NCBI GenBank assembly: GCA_035294305.1
Contig: DATGLD010000049.1
Location: 124,001 to 188,000, forward strand
Source of the DNA: DASRBN01 sp035294305
Lineage (GTDB): Bacteria; Chloroflexota; Ktedonobacteria; Ktedonobacterales; Ktedonobacteraceae
Reading direction: 5' to 3'
DNA: 64,000 nt
Part shown: one piece after another, positions 1 to 7,636 of the stretch
Layout: each line of letters starts with the position of its first letter
How positions within the stretch are numbered: the first letter of the stretch is position 1
The notes under the pieces: model-generated
Seen by the model: the letters and a program-made list of their open reading frames with translations, nothing else
Databases searched by the model: none
Told to the model about the DNA's origin: nothing
Made by a program: the position numbers and the translations under genes

Positions 1-2
1 TT

Positions 3-458
3 GATAGTGGCCTGTACAAAGGCCTGCAGGTGCCGCTTTTCTACGACCCCCTGCTCTCCAAGCTGATTGTATGGGGCAGGGATCGCGCGCAGGCCATTGC
101 GCGCTTACGCCGCGCGCTTGATGAATACCGCATTATGGGTGTGCGCACAACGCTGCCTTTCGCGCGCTGGCTGATGGATAATCCGCGCTTTCAAGCAGGA
201 GATATGTCCACCGATTTTATCGCGGAAGAATGGGATAAGAGAAATGTAGAAACGCCACCGCTTTCAACGACTGGAGGTGAGGTAATAGAAAGTGAGCGCG
301 ACCGGGAGGTGGTAGCGGCTCTCGCGGCGAGCCTCTTGATGAACGAGCAGGTGGAAGAGGAGAAATTGCGGCGGCGGCCCGCGGGCGAAGAGGGCACCGG
401 AGATGGTAGGAGCCGCTGGCGCGAAAGGGGCTGGCGCGAGGCTATGCGCAGTTTGTAA
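3..458 (+). CDS. accC: Biotin carboxylase, C-terminal fragment (cut by window edge)
   Basis: This is the 3' end of an acetyl/propionyl-CoA carboxylase biotin carboxylase subunit, which carboxylates biotin on the carrier protein at the cost of ATP in the first step of malonyl- or methylmalonyl-CoA formation. The frame is open from base 3 and has no start in the window. It opens with DSGLYKG and continues VPLFYDPLLSKLIVWG, the typical C-terminal lobe of the family, followed by RAQAIARLRRALDEYRI and FIAEEW, where many family members end. About 70 further residues, charged and Arg-rich, form a tail not needed for catalysis. The gene is convergent with lepB and only 10 bp separate them. Family assignment is firm. 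Whether the substrate is acetyl- or propionyl-CoA cannot be told from this piece. Confidence 0.9.
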   Translation, partial: DSGLYKGLQVPLFYDPLLSKLIVWGRDRAQAIARLRRALDEYRIMGVRTTLPFARWLMDNPRFQAGDMSTDFIAEEWDKRNVETPPLSTTGGEVIESERDREVVAALAASLLMNEQVEEEKLRRRPAGEEGTGDGRSRWRERGWREAMRSL

Positions 459-468
459 ATATAGGCCC

Positions 469-1050
469 TCACTGGTGAACTTTCGCGAAAACCGGGCTGG
501 CGTTGGGAAGCAAGCCGTAATTGTTTTCACCGAACGGCCAGTAGATAAAATCCGCCTTGCCGATGATGTTCTGCCGGGGCACAAATCCCCATTCGCGTGA
601 GTCGGAACTGTTGCCGCGATTGTCTCCCATCACAAAATATTCGTTCGGTCCCACGATGCGGTTAACGATGGGAGGAAAAGGATTGTACGGGTCACTCTTG
701 TTGATGTATGGTTCTTTCAACGTCACCCCATCAACGGTTACGCGCTGCCCAACGACGCTGATGATGTCGCCGGGAATAGCAATGATGCGCTTTACATAGT
801 CTACCTGTGGGTTGAGCGGGTATTCGAAGACGATGATATCACCTCGCTCGGGCGCGTGAAAGAAGTAAGCCGCTTTATCGACGAGGATGTATTCCTGGTT
901 GTGCAGCGTTGGTTCCATGCTCGGTCCATCGATGCGAAAATTCTGGACGGCAAAACGCAGCACGAGAAACATTAAGAGGGTCAGGGTCAGAATTTCCAGA
1001 AGCTCGCGCACAAAGCGGCGCCTGTTCTGGCGCGTTGTTTCTTGTTCCAA
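469..1050 (-). CDS. lepB: Signal peptidase I
   Basis: Type I signal peptidase of 193 residues, which removes signal peptides from secreted precursors on the outer face of the cytoplasmic membrane. A basic N-terminus (RQNRRRF) is followed by one membrane segment at about residues 17-35. The catalytic serine is S44 in GPSMEPTL and the general-base lysine is K87 in YVKRIIAIPGD. The box MGDNRGNSSDSREWG marks the C-terminal conserved region. Length is normal for Gram-positive-type enzymes with a single anchor. The upstream 145 bp separate it from a truncated histidine phosphatase on the same strand. Secreted products elsewhere in the window, such as the S53 protease at 17405, would be its clients. 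Confidence 0.95.
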   Translation of the reverse strand: MEQETTRQNRRRFVRELLEILTLTLLMFLVLRFAVQNFRIDGPSMEPTLHNQEYILVDKAAYFFHAPERGDIIVFEYPLNPQVDYVKRIIAIPGDIISVVGQRVTVDGVTLKEPYINKSDPYNPFPPIVNRIVGPNEYFVMGDNRGNSSDSREWGFVPRQNIIGKADFIYWPFGENNYGLLPNASPVFAKVHQ

Positions 1051-1195
1051 GTGTTATCCTCGTATTATCTGGCTCAGGATTTCTTCTTTCAGTGTCTTCC
1101 CTAATTATTATACGCGGCTTCCACATCATTCGTTGTACCTGTTTTACTCGTCCGGGGCTCGCCATGCAATGGGCATGGCGGGAATATTTTCCCAG

Positions 1196-1516
1196 TCAAT
1201 ACGTCTTGCCGCGCCGATATCGCGCAGGTGCGTGGCCCTCGCACTCACCCAGGTTAAGCTCCTGGACCTCGTCATCGACCAGCACCGGCAGGTCCAGCGC
1301 CGGAGCAATGATATCCGCTGTTTCTCTGGCCCGTTTCAGTGGGCTGGATATTAAGACATCGGCCTGTATCTCGCCGGTGGTGGCTAACCGGTCGCGCAGG
1401 CGCTCGGCCTGCGTAATCCCCAGCCGTGAGAGGCCAGAATCGGGAGTGATCGAGCCGATGATGCCCGGCTGGAGGCCATCAGCCTGGCCATGACGGATTA
1501 AGTAGAGGTGAGTCAT
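1196..1516 (-). pseudogene. Truncated histidine phosphatase (phosphoglycerate mutase-like)
   Basis: The 106-residue frame begins MTHLYLIRHGQADG, the RHG phosphohistidine motif of the histidine phosphatase superfamily, and continues through LSRLGITQAERLRDRL and ISSPLKRARETADII, which are standard family blocks. It reaches the acidic ELNLGECEG segment and then ends after a short unrelated tail. Full-length members are usually near 200 residues and carry a second catalytic His that is missing here. Shifting frame just after GECEG gives an open stretch to a stop at 1144-1146, including the residues DWENIPAMPIAW, so a frameshift is possible, but even that reading stays short. The next gene, lepB, begins at 1050, which leaves no room for the missing half. 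Probably a decayed copy; a short active variant is less likely. Confidence 0.6.
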
Positions 1517-1544
1517 ACTTCGATCTCTTCTCTTGCCATTCTCA

Positions 1545-1608
1545 GGAGGTGGGAACGTGGATGGCCTGCTGAGCTACCGCTCAGCAGGCCATCCACGTTC
1601 CCACCTCC
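1545..1608. terminator. Perfect 30-bp inverted repeat with 4-nt loop
   Basis: Bases 1545-1574 are the exact reverse complement of 1579-1608, with loop TACC. The element fills the gap between the stop of the PHP gene (1618, minus strand) and the start of the truncated phosphatase (1516). It lies just downstream of the PHP stop, so it could end or protect that transcript. There is no T-run on either side, so it may instead be a mobile palindrome like others in the window. Confidence 0.6.
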
Positions 1609-1617
1609 CTGAAACAA

Positions 1618-2502
1618 CTACTTCTCCTGCACAGGAGGGGGTAGCTCGAAAGACGGGGGCTTCTTGCCTCGTCGTTTAGCTGCCTCGGCCTTCAGGCGTT
1701 CAACCGCCTCGTAGGGGACGTGGCGGCCGCCAAGCGGCGTGGGATGGATGCCAGGACCATGGAAGTCGGTGCCGCCCGTTGGAATAAGGTTGTATTCATT
1801 GGCAAGGGCGAGCAAGGCCTGCTCTTCCTCAGATGTATAAGGACCGTAGTAGGTCTCCAGGCCTACCATACCCGCTTCGCACAGGCCAGGAAGCCAGTTG
1901 CGCAGTTCGTCGAGGCCGGGAAGTTCGACGGGATGGGCCAGAACCGGCAGGCCATTGGCGCTGGCGATGAGGCGCACCGCATCTTCCGGCGTGAGCCGGT
2001 AGCGAGGGACGTAGGCATAGCAGTTTGTGCCGATATATTTGTCGAAAGCCTCACCGATGGTCTGGACATAGCCAGCTTCCAGAAGGGCCTTCGCGACGTG
2101 CGGCCTGCCTACCGCTCCCTGCGCTATTTCGCGCACGCGATCCCAGGAGACGTTGACGCCCTGCTCGTTCAGCTTTTCAACGATGCGCTGCCCGCGACGC
2201 TCGCGCGCATCACGTAGCACCTTAATAATGGCCTGAAATTCCGGGCGCGCATATTCAATGAAATATCCGAGCACATGTACTTCTCCGCCGCTGACATCGG
2301 TATTGATTTCGATGCCGGGGATAAAATCTATATCCAGCGTGCGAGCCGCCTGCGCTGCCTCATCGACGCCATCCGTGGTATCGTGATCGGTCAGGGCCAG
2401 CACGCGCAGGTCAATCTCTTTGGCGCGGCGCAATAATTCGGTCGGTGAGTAAATACCATCCGAAGCGGTCGAATGGGTGTGAAGGTCAATGTAATTGGTC
2501 AT
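1618..2502 (-). CDS. PHP-domain metal-dependent phosphoesterase
   Basis: A 294-residue PHP-domain protein of the YciV/TrpH type. Characterised relatives hydrolyse 3',5'-nucleoside bisphosphates or trim RNA 5' ends. The N-terminal metal motif is DLHTHSTASDG, followed by ALTDHDTTDG, the Glu-containing IPGIEINTDV, HVLGYFIEY, then AHPVELPG and the C-terminal GTDFHG. These are all the His/Asp clusters expected for a trinuclear metal site. The last 25 residues are basic and Pro-rich (KRRGKKPP). No strong ribosome site precedes the ATG. It lies downstream of rny on the same strand, separated by 201 bp that include a small hairpin at 2560-2590. The neighbourhood with RNase Y suits a role in RNA or nucleotide turnover, but that is inference. 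Confidence 0.88.
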   Translation of the reverse strand: MTNYIDLHTHSTASDGIYSPTELLRRAKEIDLRVLALTDHDTTDGVDEAAQAARTLDIDFIPGIEINTDVSGGEVHVLGYFIEYARPEFQAIIKVLRDARERRGQRIVEKLNEQGVNVSWDRVREIAQGAVGRPHVAKALLEAGYVQTIGEAFDKYIGTNCYAYVPRYRLTPEDAVRLIASANGLPVLAHPVELPGLDELRNWLPGLCEAGMVGLETYYGPYTSEEEQALLALANEYNLIPTGGTDFHGPGIHPTPLGGRHVPYEAVERLKAEAAKRRGKKPPSFELPPPVQEK

Positions 2503-2559
2503 AAGAACAGATAAGCAGCCTGATGAATCCTGATAACTAAAGCTGGACAGTGATTAAGC

Positions 2560-2590
2560 AGGTCATTCTGAGCGGGTCGAAGAATGACCT
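2560..2590. repeat. Small palindrome of the GTCATTCTGAGCG type
   Basis: AGGTCATTCT (2560-2569) pairs exactly with AGAATGACCT (2581-2590) around an 11-nt loop. The core GTCATTCTGAGCG..GAAGAAT matches the arms of the longer element at 17003-17076. It lies between rny and the PHP gene, 28-58 bp before the PHP start. Confidence 0.65.
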
Positions 2591-2703
2591 GGCGGATCTT
2601 GATTGTCAAGATTTCATCAGGCGGCCCTTTCCTCCTGATTCTACGGTTACACTAAAATGAACAACAGCATATCCGGCCAAGCCTTGCTTGCGGCTTGCCG
2701 GGC

Positions 2704-4266
2704 TTATTTGGCGTAATCGATTGCGCGCGTCTCGCGAACCACGACGACCTTGATTTGCCCGGGATAATCGAGGCTTTCCTCGATCTTGTGGGCAATATCG
2801 CTGGCCAGGCGATTTGCGGTGTATTCATCGATTTCCTCGGGTTTGACGATGATGCGCACCTCGCGACCGGCCTGGATCGCGAACGATTTTTCTACGCCGG
2901 TAAACGAATTAGCGATATTCTCAAGCGCTTCCAGGCGCTTGATGTAAAGGTCAATGGTCTCACGGCGAGCGCCGGGACGCGCGGCTGAGATCGCGTCCGC
3001 CGCCTGTACGATAGCTGCTTCCAGGCTCTGCGGCTCGGATTCGGTAGCATGGTGCGCAACTATAGCGTGAATGACCCGGGGGGATTTGCCGAAGCGACGG
3101 GCGATCTCACCGCTGATAATGGCGTGAGGCCCCTCTACCTCCTGGTCAATGGCCTTGCCCATATCATGCAGCAAAGCCGCCGTTTTGCAGACATTGACAT
3201 CCGCGCCCAGTTCGTATGCCATGGTCGCGGCTAGAATGGAAACCTCGACGGAGTGCGCGAGTACATTCTGCCCATAACTGGTGCGGAAGTGCAGGCGGCC
3301 AAGGATTTTGAGCAATTCGGGCTGCAAGCCATGCACATTGGCCTCCATAGCCGCGCGTTCGCCCGCTTCGCGCACGATGATATCCACTTCCTGCCTCGCC
3401 TTGGCCACCACGTCCTCAATACGAGCAGGGTGAATGCGCCCATCAATAATCAACTTCGTCAATGCAAGACGAGCTACCTCGCGCCGTACGGGATCGAAAC
3501 CCGAGAGAATGACCGCTTCCGGGGTATCATCGATGATGAGATCGACGCCCGTGGCGGCTTCAAGCGCCCGGATATTGCGCCCCTCGCGACCGATGATGCG
3601 GCCTTTCATTTCATCATTCGGCAAGGGCACCACCGAGACAACCGCCTCGGCTACCTGGTCGGAGGCGCAGCGCTGGATGGCCAGCGTAATGATTTCGCGC
3701 GCGCGGGCATCGGCCTCTTCGCGGGCCGCTTCCTCAATTGCGCGAATTCTGCGTGCCGCCTCAGCACGCACTTGATTTTCAATACGAGACAGTAAGACTT
3801 CTCTCGCTTGCTCTTCGGTGAGCCGTGAAATGCGCTCAAGCTCGTTGAGTTGCTCGAGTTTTACCTCCTCCAGCTCTTCACGAGTTTGCTCGGCAGCGCG
3901 TTCGCGCGCAGTCAGCTTGCGCTCGCGCTGCTCTAACGCATCAATTTTTCGCTCGAGAACCTCTTCTTTTTGCTGTAAGCGCCGTTCCTGGCGCTGCAGT
4001 TCGGCGCGGCGCTCGGCATTGTCACGTTCCATGGCCGCCCGGAAGCGAGCGGTTTCGTCACGTGCCTCGTGCAGCGCCTCACGCTGCTGCGCCTGGAGAT
4101 CCAGGAGTCGTTGCTCATTGGCCTCCTTTTCGATGCGCAGGCGTTCTTCAAATTGCTGTTTATTTCGTGTCGTCCCGAGTAAATACCCCGCATAGAGAGC
4201 AACCCCCGCTCCCAGGATCAGAGCAATGAGGACGAAGACGATATCCAACGTCGTTAGCGATGACAC
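2704..4266 (-). CDS. rny: Ribonuclease Y
   Basis: RNase Y, the membrane-anchored endoribonuclease that starts mRNA decay in many Gram-positive-type bacteria. It has 520 residues, the usual length. An N-terminal membrane segment spans about residues 8-30 (VFVLIALILGAGVALYAGYL). A long Glu/Arg-rich coiled coil follows to about residue 200. A KH domain contains GRIIGREGRNIRALE, and the HD domain carries the metal motif in AALLHDMGKAID and the later HHAT. The C-terminus ends in a domain with PGQIKVVVVRE, as in the family. It is divergent from the Nudix gene at 4446 and shares a 179-bp intergenic region with it. Confidence 0.96.
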   Translation of the reverse strand: MSSLTTLDIVFVLIALILGAGVALYAGYLLGTTRNKQQFEERLRIEKEANEQRLLDLQAQQREALHEARDETARFRAAMERDNAERRAELQRQERRLQQKEEVLERKIDALEQRERKLTARERAAEQTREELEEVKLEQLNELERISRLTEEQAREVLLSRIENQVRAEAARRIRAIEEAAREEADARAREIITLAIQRCASDQVAEAVVSVVPLPNDEMKGRIIGREGRNIRALEAATGVDLIIDDTPEAVILSGFDPVRREVARLALTKLIIDGRIHPARIEDVVAKARQEVDIIVREAGERAAMEANVHGLQPELLKILGRLHFRTSYGQNVLAHSVEVSILAATMAYELGADVNVCKTAALLHDMGKAIDQEVEGPHAIISGEIARRFGKSPRVIHAIVAHHATESEPQSLEAAIVQAADAISAARPGARRETIDLYIKRLEALENIANSFTGVEKSFAIQAGREVRIIVKPEEIDEYTANRLASDIAHKIEESLDYPGQIKVVVVRETRAIDYAK

Positions 4267-4319
4267 TCGGCCTACCTCCAGTAGTCAGGTACACAGGCCT
4301 TAAAAGGCTCGAAAAAAGA

Positions 4320-4381
4320 TATAATGATAGCATACGAATGCCGAATGGCTGTGTAATTTAGGTATGCTACGCCAAGCATAC
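4320..4381. promoter_or_regulatory. Divergent control region between rny and the Nudix gene
   Basis: A TATAAT hexamer lies at 4320-4325 on the plus strand, without a good -35 at 17 bp. Three copies of the seven-mer AGCATAC or its complement follow: AGCATAC at 4329-4335, GTATGCT at 4362-4368 and AGCATAC at 4375-4381. The last two form a hairpin or operator-like palindrome with a 6-nt spacer. This suits a repressor site for one of the divergent genes. It is inference from sequence pattern only. Confidence 0.35.
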
Positions 4382-4445
4382 TATATAGGAGCCAATCTGT
4401 ACTGTCAAGCGTAAGTCAACTGCCAACTTTTTCAGGAGTGCAAAT

Positions 4446-4925
4446 ATGGATTCTCAACCATTGAATAATGAGCACGAATCTCTACGGGATACTCCCGTTG
4501 TCACCAATTTTCTGGTGCGTTCCGATAGTACAAATAATGATGAACCGCGCATCTTGATTGTGCGCCGCAGCCAGCGTGTGGGCAGCTATAATGCGCGGTG
4601 GGGAGGCATCAGTGGCTTTGTCGAGAAGGGTGTGACGCCCGAAGAACAGGCCTATACGGAAATCCGTGAAGAGACAACTTTGCAGCGCGACCAGGTGCGA
4701 ATGCTCAAGCGGGGCGCGGTTGTAGAATACGTCGATGCCTCAATAGGAAGACACTGGTTCGTTCATCCTTTCCTGTTCGAGGTGCTAACCCCCGATGCCA
4801 TTCACACCGACTGGGAGGCCACAGAAATGCGCTGGATCAAACCATCGGAACTCGATCAATACGAGACAGTTCCCAAGCTGAAGGAAGCGTATGAATCGGC
4901 GGTAAATGGAGAAGAGGTTTCGTAA
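4446..4925 (+). CDS. Nudix hydrolase-like protein with altered Nudix box
   Basis: A 159-residue Nudix-fold protein; such proteins cleave nucleoside diphosphates linked to other groups. It has the early strand ILIVRRSQRVGSYNARW, then GGISGFVEKG and TEIREETTL, and a C-terminal part with WFVHPFLFEV and EMRWIKPSEL. Against the box G-x5-E-x7-R-E-U-x-E-E-x-G-U, the first Glu reads as Val, the Arg as Thr and the late Gly as Thr, while the metal-binding E..EE of TEIREE is kept. Activity is therefore plausible but substrate unknown. The start is supported by CAGGAG a few bases upstream. A family A repeat begins 15 bp after the stop and lies between it and the convergent PRC-barrel gene. Confidence 0.8.
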   Translation: MDSQPLNNEHESLRDTPVVTNFLVRSDSTNNDEPRILIVRRSQRVGSYNARWGGISGFVEKGVTPEEQAYTEIREETTLQRDQVRMLKRGAVVEYVDASIGRHWFVHPFLFEVLTPDAIHTDWEATEMRWIKPSELDQYETVPKLKEAYESAVNGEEVS

Positions 4926-4940
4926 GAAACAGGTAAAAGG

Positions 4941-4967
4941 AGAGGGCGACCACCAGGGTACGCCCTC
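4941..4967 (+). repeat. Family A palindromic repeat (short copy)
   Basis: AGAGGGCGACCACC followed by AGGGTACGCCCTC. GGGCG pairs with CGCCC to form a small imperfect hairpin. It lies between the convergent Nudix and PRC-barrel genes, 15 bp after the Nudix stop. Other copies are at 13679, 42155, 42215, 47967, 51097, 63501, 63576 and 63643. Confidence 0.8.
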
Positions 4968-4984
4968 CACACATCCACTTCTCC

Positions 4985-5500
4985 CTACTGAAGCGTTTGC
5001 GCTACCGCATCTGGAATGACCAGAACATGCTGGCCATAATGAATATCCTGTGCTTTGATCATCGTCGAAGAGCGAACGCCGAGGTGCTGGAGCAGGCCAC
5101 CGCTAAGTACGACCCCGGTGATCTGTACAGTAGTTGGATTGCTCGTATCAAGTAGAACCTCTCCGACACTGCCAACCACAGTTCCACTGGCGCTCATGAC
5201 TCTGAAGGTGGGTAGAGCCTCACCGTTGGGAAGCGAAGAAAGCTGGCTCTCTTCCGATTCACTTTGTATAGCCGACTCATCAGGACAGGTGATCGCATCC
5301 TGTCCGATGCCCTGAATGTCGGACACATGCAATATCTTACGGCTGAACAGGCCTGTTTTCAGCTTGAAGGCATAGACTTGAGAAGTCGCCGGATCAAAGT
5401 AAAAATCATCGACAGAGCCTATTTTAGCGCCATTCGCAAGGCTGACTACAGCTATTCCACGTAAATCCGACCATTTTCTTGCTGCCTGAGCATTCTCCAT
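4985..5500 (-). CDS. PRC-barrel domain protein
   Basis: A soluble protein of 171 residues from the chosen start. The N-terminal half is a PRC-barrel: WSDLRGIAVVSLANGAKIGSV, then DDFYFDPATSQVYAFKLK. A second, weaker barrel-like repeat follows (FRVMSASGTVVGSVGEVLLD, then VQITGVVLSGG). PRC-barrels occur in RimM and in photosynthetic reaction-centre H subunits, and small stand-alone versions are common stress or surface-associated proteins of unknown role. An ATG at 5506 has its ribosome site (AGGAG) only one base away, whereas the ATG at 5500 has proper spacing of about 7 nt, so 5500 is preferred. No signal peptide or membrane segment is seen. Confidence 0.8.
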   Translation of the reverse strand: MENAQAARKWSDLRGIAVVSLANGAKIGSVDDFYFDPATSQVYAFKLKTGLFSRKILHVSDIQGIGQDAITCPDESAIQSESEESQLSSLPNGEALPTFRVMSASGTVVGSVGEVLLDTSNPTTVQITGVVLSGGLLQHLGVRSSTMIKAQDIHYGQHVLVIPDAVAQTLQ

Positions 5501-5573
5501 ATGCATACTCCTGGAGGTAGAGGTATTCTGCAACTATTATTATATAGTAGACGCAAGAAATATGCCAGTTGGG

Positions 5574-6770
5574 TCACATTCGTTCGATGATAGTCGCAAT
5601 GCCCTGGCCCACGCCTATGCACATGGTTGCCAGGCCGTAGCGACCGCCGCGCCGCTCCAACTCATGCAATATGGTGACGACCAGGCGCGCCCCGCTGCAG
5701 CCAAGCGGGTGACCAAGCGCGATGGCGCCGCCATTGACATTGAGCTTTTCCTCATTGATCTCCAATTCTCTTATGCATTGCAGGGTCTGAGCGGCAAAAG
5801 CCTCGTTCAGTTCGATCAAATCGATATCCTTGATGCTCAGACCGGCGCGCTGTAAGACCTTGCGCGTGGCAGGGATGGGACCGAGGCCCATATATGCTGG
5901 ATCGACGCCCGCTACCGCGGTGGCCACAATGCGCGCGCGCGGGCGCAGGCCGAGTTCCTGGGCGCGGCTCAGGGAGGTCAGTACCAGGGCAGCCGCGCCA
6001 TCGTTGATTCCCGAAGAGTTACCTGCCGTCACGCTTCCATCCTTGCGGAAGACAGGCTTGAGCGCAGCCAGTTTCTCCAGCGTAGTATCCGGGCGTGGCT
6101 GCTCGTCCTGGGCCACGATAACGGGCTCCCCTTTTTTCTGCGGGATGCTCACGGGCAGGATTTCTTCGGCGAAACGGCCTGACCACTGCGCGGCCACCGC
6201 GCGCTGGTGGCTGCGCAGCGCATAGGCATCCTGGTCGGCGCGGCTGACCGAGTAACGTTCGGCCACATTCTCCGCCGTTTCACCCATGCTGTAGGGATGA
6301 TGCATGGCGGACAGGCGAGGGTTAACAAAGCGCCAGCCAAGGGTGGTATCCTGCAGGTTCATGTTGCGACTAAAAGGGCTATCGGCCTTGCCCAACACAA
6401 ATGGCGCGCGCGTCATGCTTTCCACACCTCCAGCCACAAATGTGTCGCCCGCGCCGGCCGCGATGGCCTGGGCCGCGCTGTTAATGGCCTGCAAGCCGGA
6501 GCCGCACAGCCGGTTGACGGTCTGCCCGGCAACATGGACAGGCAGACCGGCCAGCAACAATGACATACGGGCAACATTGCGATTGTCCTCGCCAGCCTGG
6601 TTTGCGCAGCCAAGAATAACATCTTCAACACTACCAGCATCAATACCTGCCCGGCGCACCGCTTCCGCTATAACCAGCGCGGCCAGGTCATCGGGACGCA
6701 CATCCTTCAAGCTCCCCGCATAGCGGCCGATGGGAGTTCGTACTGCTGAGAGGATAACCGCTTCTTCCAT
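5574..6770 (-). CDS. Acetyl-CoA C-acyltransferase (thiolase)
   Basis: A thiolase of 398 residues, the standard length, which either cleaves 3-ketoacyl-CoA in beta-oxidation or condenses two acetyl-CoA. The nucleophilic cysteine is C89 in NRLCGSGLQ. The His of the GHPLGCSG box and the second cysteine C384 in CIGVGQG complete the active site. VESMTRAPF and GNSSGINDGAAAL are further family signatures. It begins 6 bp after the enoyl-CoA hydratase stop, so the two are almost certainly co-transcribed, which favours fatty-acid or aromatic-acid beta-oxidation. Calling it FadA, AtoB or PaaJ needs phylogeny. Confidence 0.94.
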   Translation of the reverse strand: MEEAVILSAVRTPIGRYAGSLKDVRPDDLAALVIAEAVRRAGIDAGSVEDVILGCANQAGEDNRNVARMSLLLAGLPVHVAGQTVNRLCGSGLQAINSAAQAIAAGAGDTFVAGGVESMTRAPFVLGKADSPFSRNMNLQDTTLGWRFVNPRLSAMHHPYSMGETAENVAERYSVSRADQDAYALRSHQRAVAAQWSGRFAEEILPVSIPQKKGEPVIVAQDEQPRPDTTLEKLAALKPVFRKDGSVTAGNSSGINDGAAALVLTSLSRAQELGLRPRARIVATAVAGVDPAYMGLGPIPATRKVLQRAGLSIKDIDLIELNEAFAAQTLQCIRELEINEEKLNVNGGAIALGHPLGCSGARLVVTILHELERRGGRYGLATMCIGVGQGIATIIERM

Positions 6771-6776
6771 AGTTTT

Positions 6777-7556
6777 TTACCTCCCCTGGAACTCTGCTTT
6801 GCGCTTTTCCAGGAAAGCGCGCATACCCTCACGCATATCCTCGGTGGCGAAGAGCAGGAAGAAGTTCCTGCGCTCCAGTTCCAGGCCCTCGGTGAGCGAG
6901 GTTTCAAACGCCGCCTGCACTGCTTCTTTCGCCAGGCGCACGGCGATAGGAGCCTGGGCAGCTACCGTTTTGGCGAGTTTTACCGCCTCGGTCAGGTGTT
7001 CACCCCGGGGCACAACACGATTTACCAGGCCTAGATTGGCCAGTTCCTGCGCCGGAATCTGCGCGCCTGTCAGCACCATTTCCATGGTACGGTATTTGCC
7101 GATGGTGCGGGCAAGGCGCTGCGTTCCACCGGCTCCAGGAATGACACCAAGCAGAATCTCTGGCTGTCCAAACTTTGCATTCTCAGAGGCGACAATCATA
7201 TCGCAATGCATGGCCAGTTCGCAGCCCCCGCCAAGCGCGTAGCCCCCGACAGCCGCGATCAGGGGTTTGTGAATCCGCCGGATGCGCTGCCAGGCTTCAA
7301 AGCCACCCAGCATCATATCGATGGGCGATTTATCGGACATTTCCTTGATATCTGCCCCGGCAGCAAAAGCTCTATCACCCGCGCCAGTGATGACCATACA
7401 CCCAATATCATTATCGTTGTCAAACGCTTCCAGGGCGCTGGCAAGCTCACTCACAACATGATGATTAAGGGCATTGAGAACCTCAGGGCGATTGAGCGTC
7501 ACGATACCGACGCGCTCATCGCGGTCAACTAAAATATAGTGGTAATTTGCTGGCAT
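6777..7556 (-). CDS. Enoyl-CoA hydratase
   Basis: A crotonase-family hydratase of 259 residues that adds water to trans-2-enoyl-CoA. Both catalytic glutamates are present: E113 in GGGCELAM and E133 in QPEILLGVIPGAGG. The oxyanion-hole segment AAGADIKEM is intact. The start at 7556 has GAGGAG four bases upstream and gives the usual N-terminus; a longer in-frame reading back to 7640 would overlap the upstream gene's stop and lacks a ribosome site. It forms a tight pair with the thiolase gene (6-bp gap). Confidence 0.94.
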   Translation of the reverse strand: MPANYHYILVDRDERVGIVTLNRPEVLNALNHHVVSELASALEAFDNDNDIGCMVITGAGDRAFAAGADIKEMSDKSPIDMMLGGFEAWQRIRRIHKPLIAAVGGYALGGGCELAMHCDMIVASENAKFGQPEILLGVIPGAGGTQRLARTIGKYRTMEMVLTGAQIPAQELANLGLVNRVVPRGEHLTEAVKLAKTVAAQAPIAVRLAKEAVQAAFETSLTEGLELERRNFFLLFATEDMREGMRAFLEKRKAEFQGR

Positions 7557-7636
7557 GTTCTCCTCGCGAAATACTAGTGGTACAGGACGACACTGTTTGT
7601 AGTATATCACGCGAGAATGGGAGAATGAGCGGTGCC

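Noticed and set aside
875..1165. 96-residue minus-strand frame upstream of lepB
   Set aside because: It overlaps the 5' part of lepB in another frame and has no homology-like pattern.
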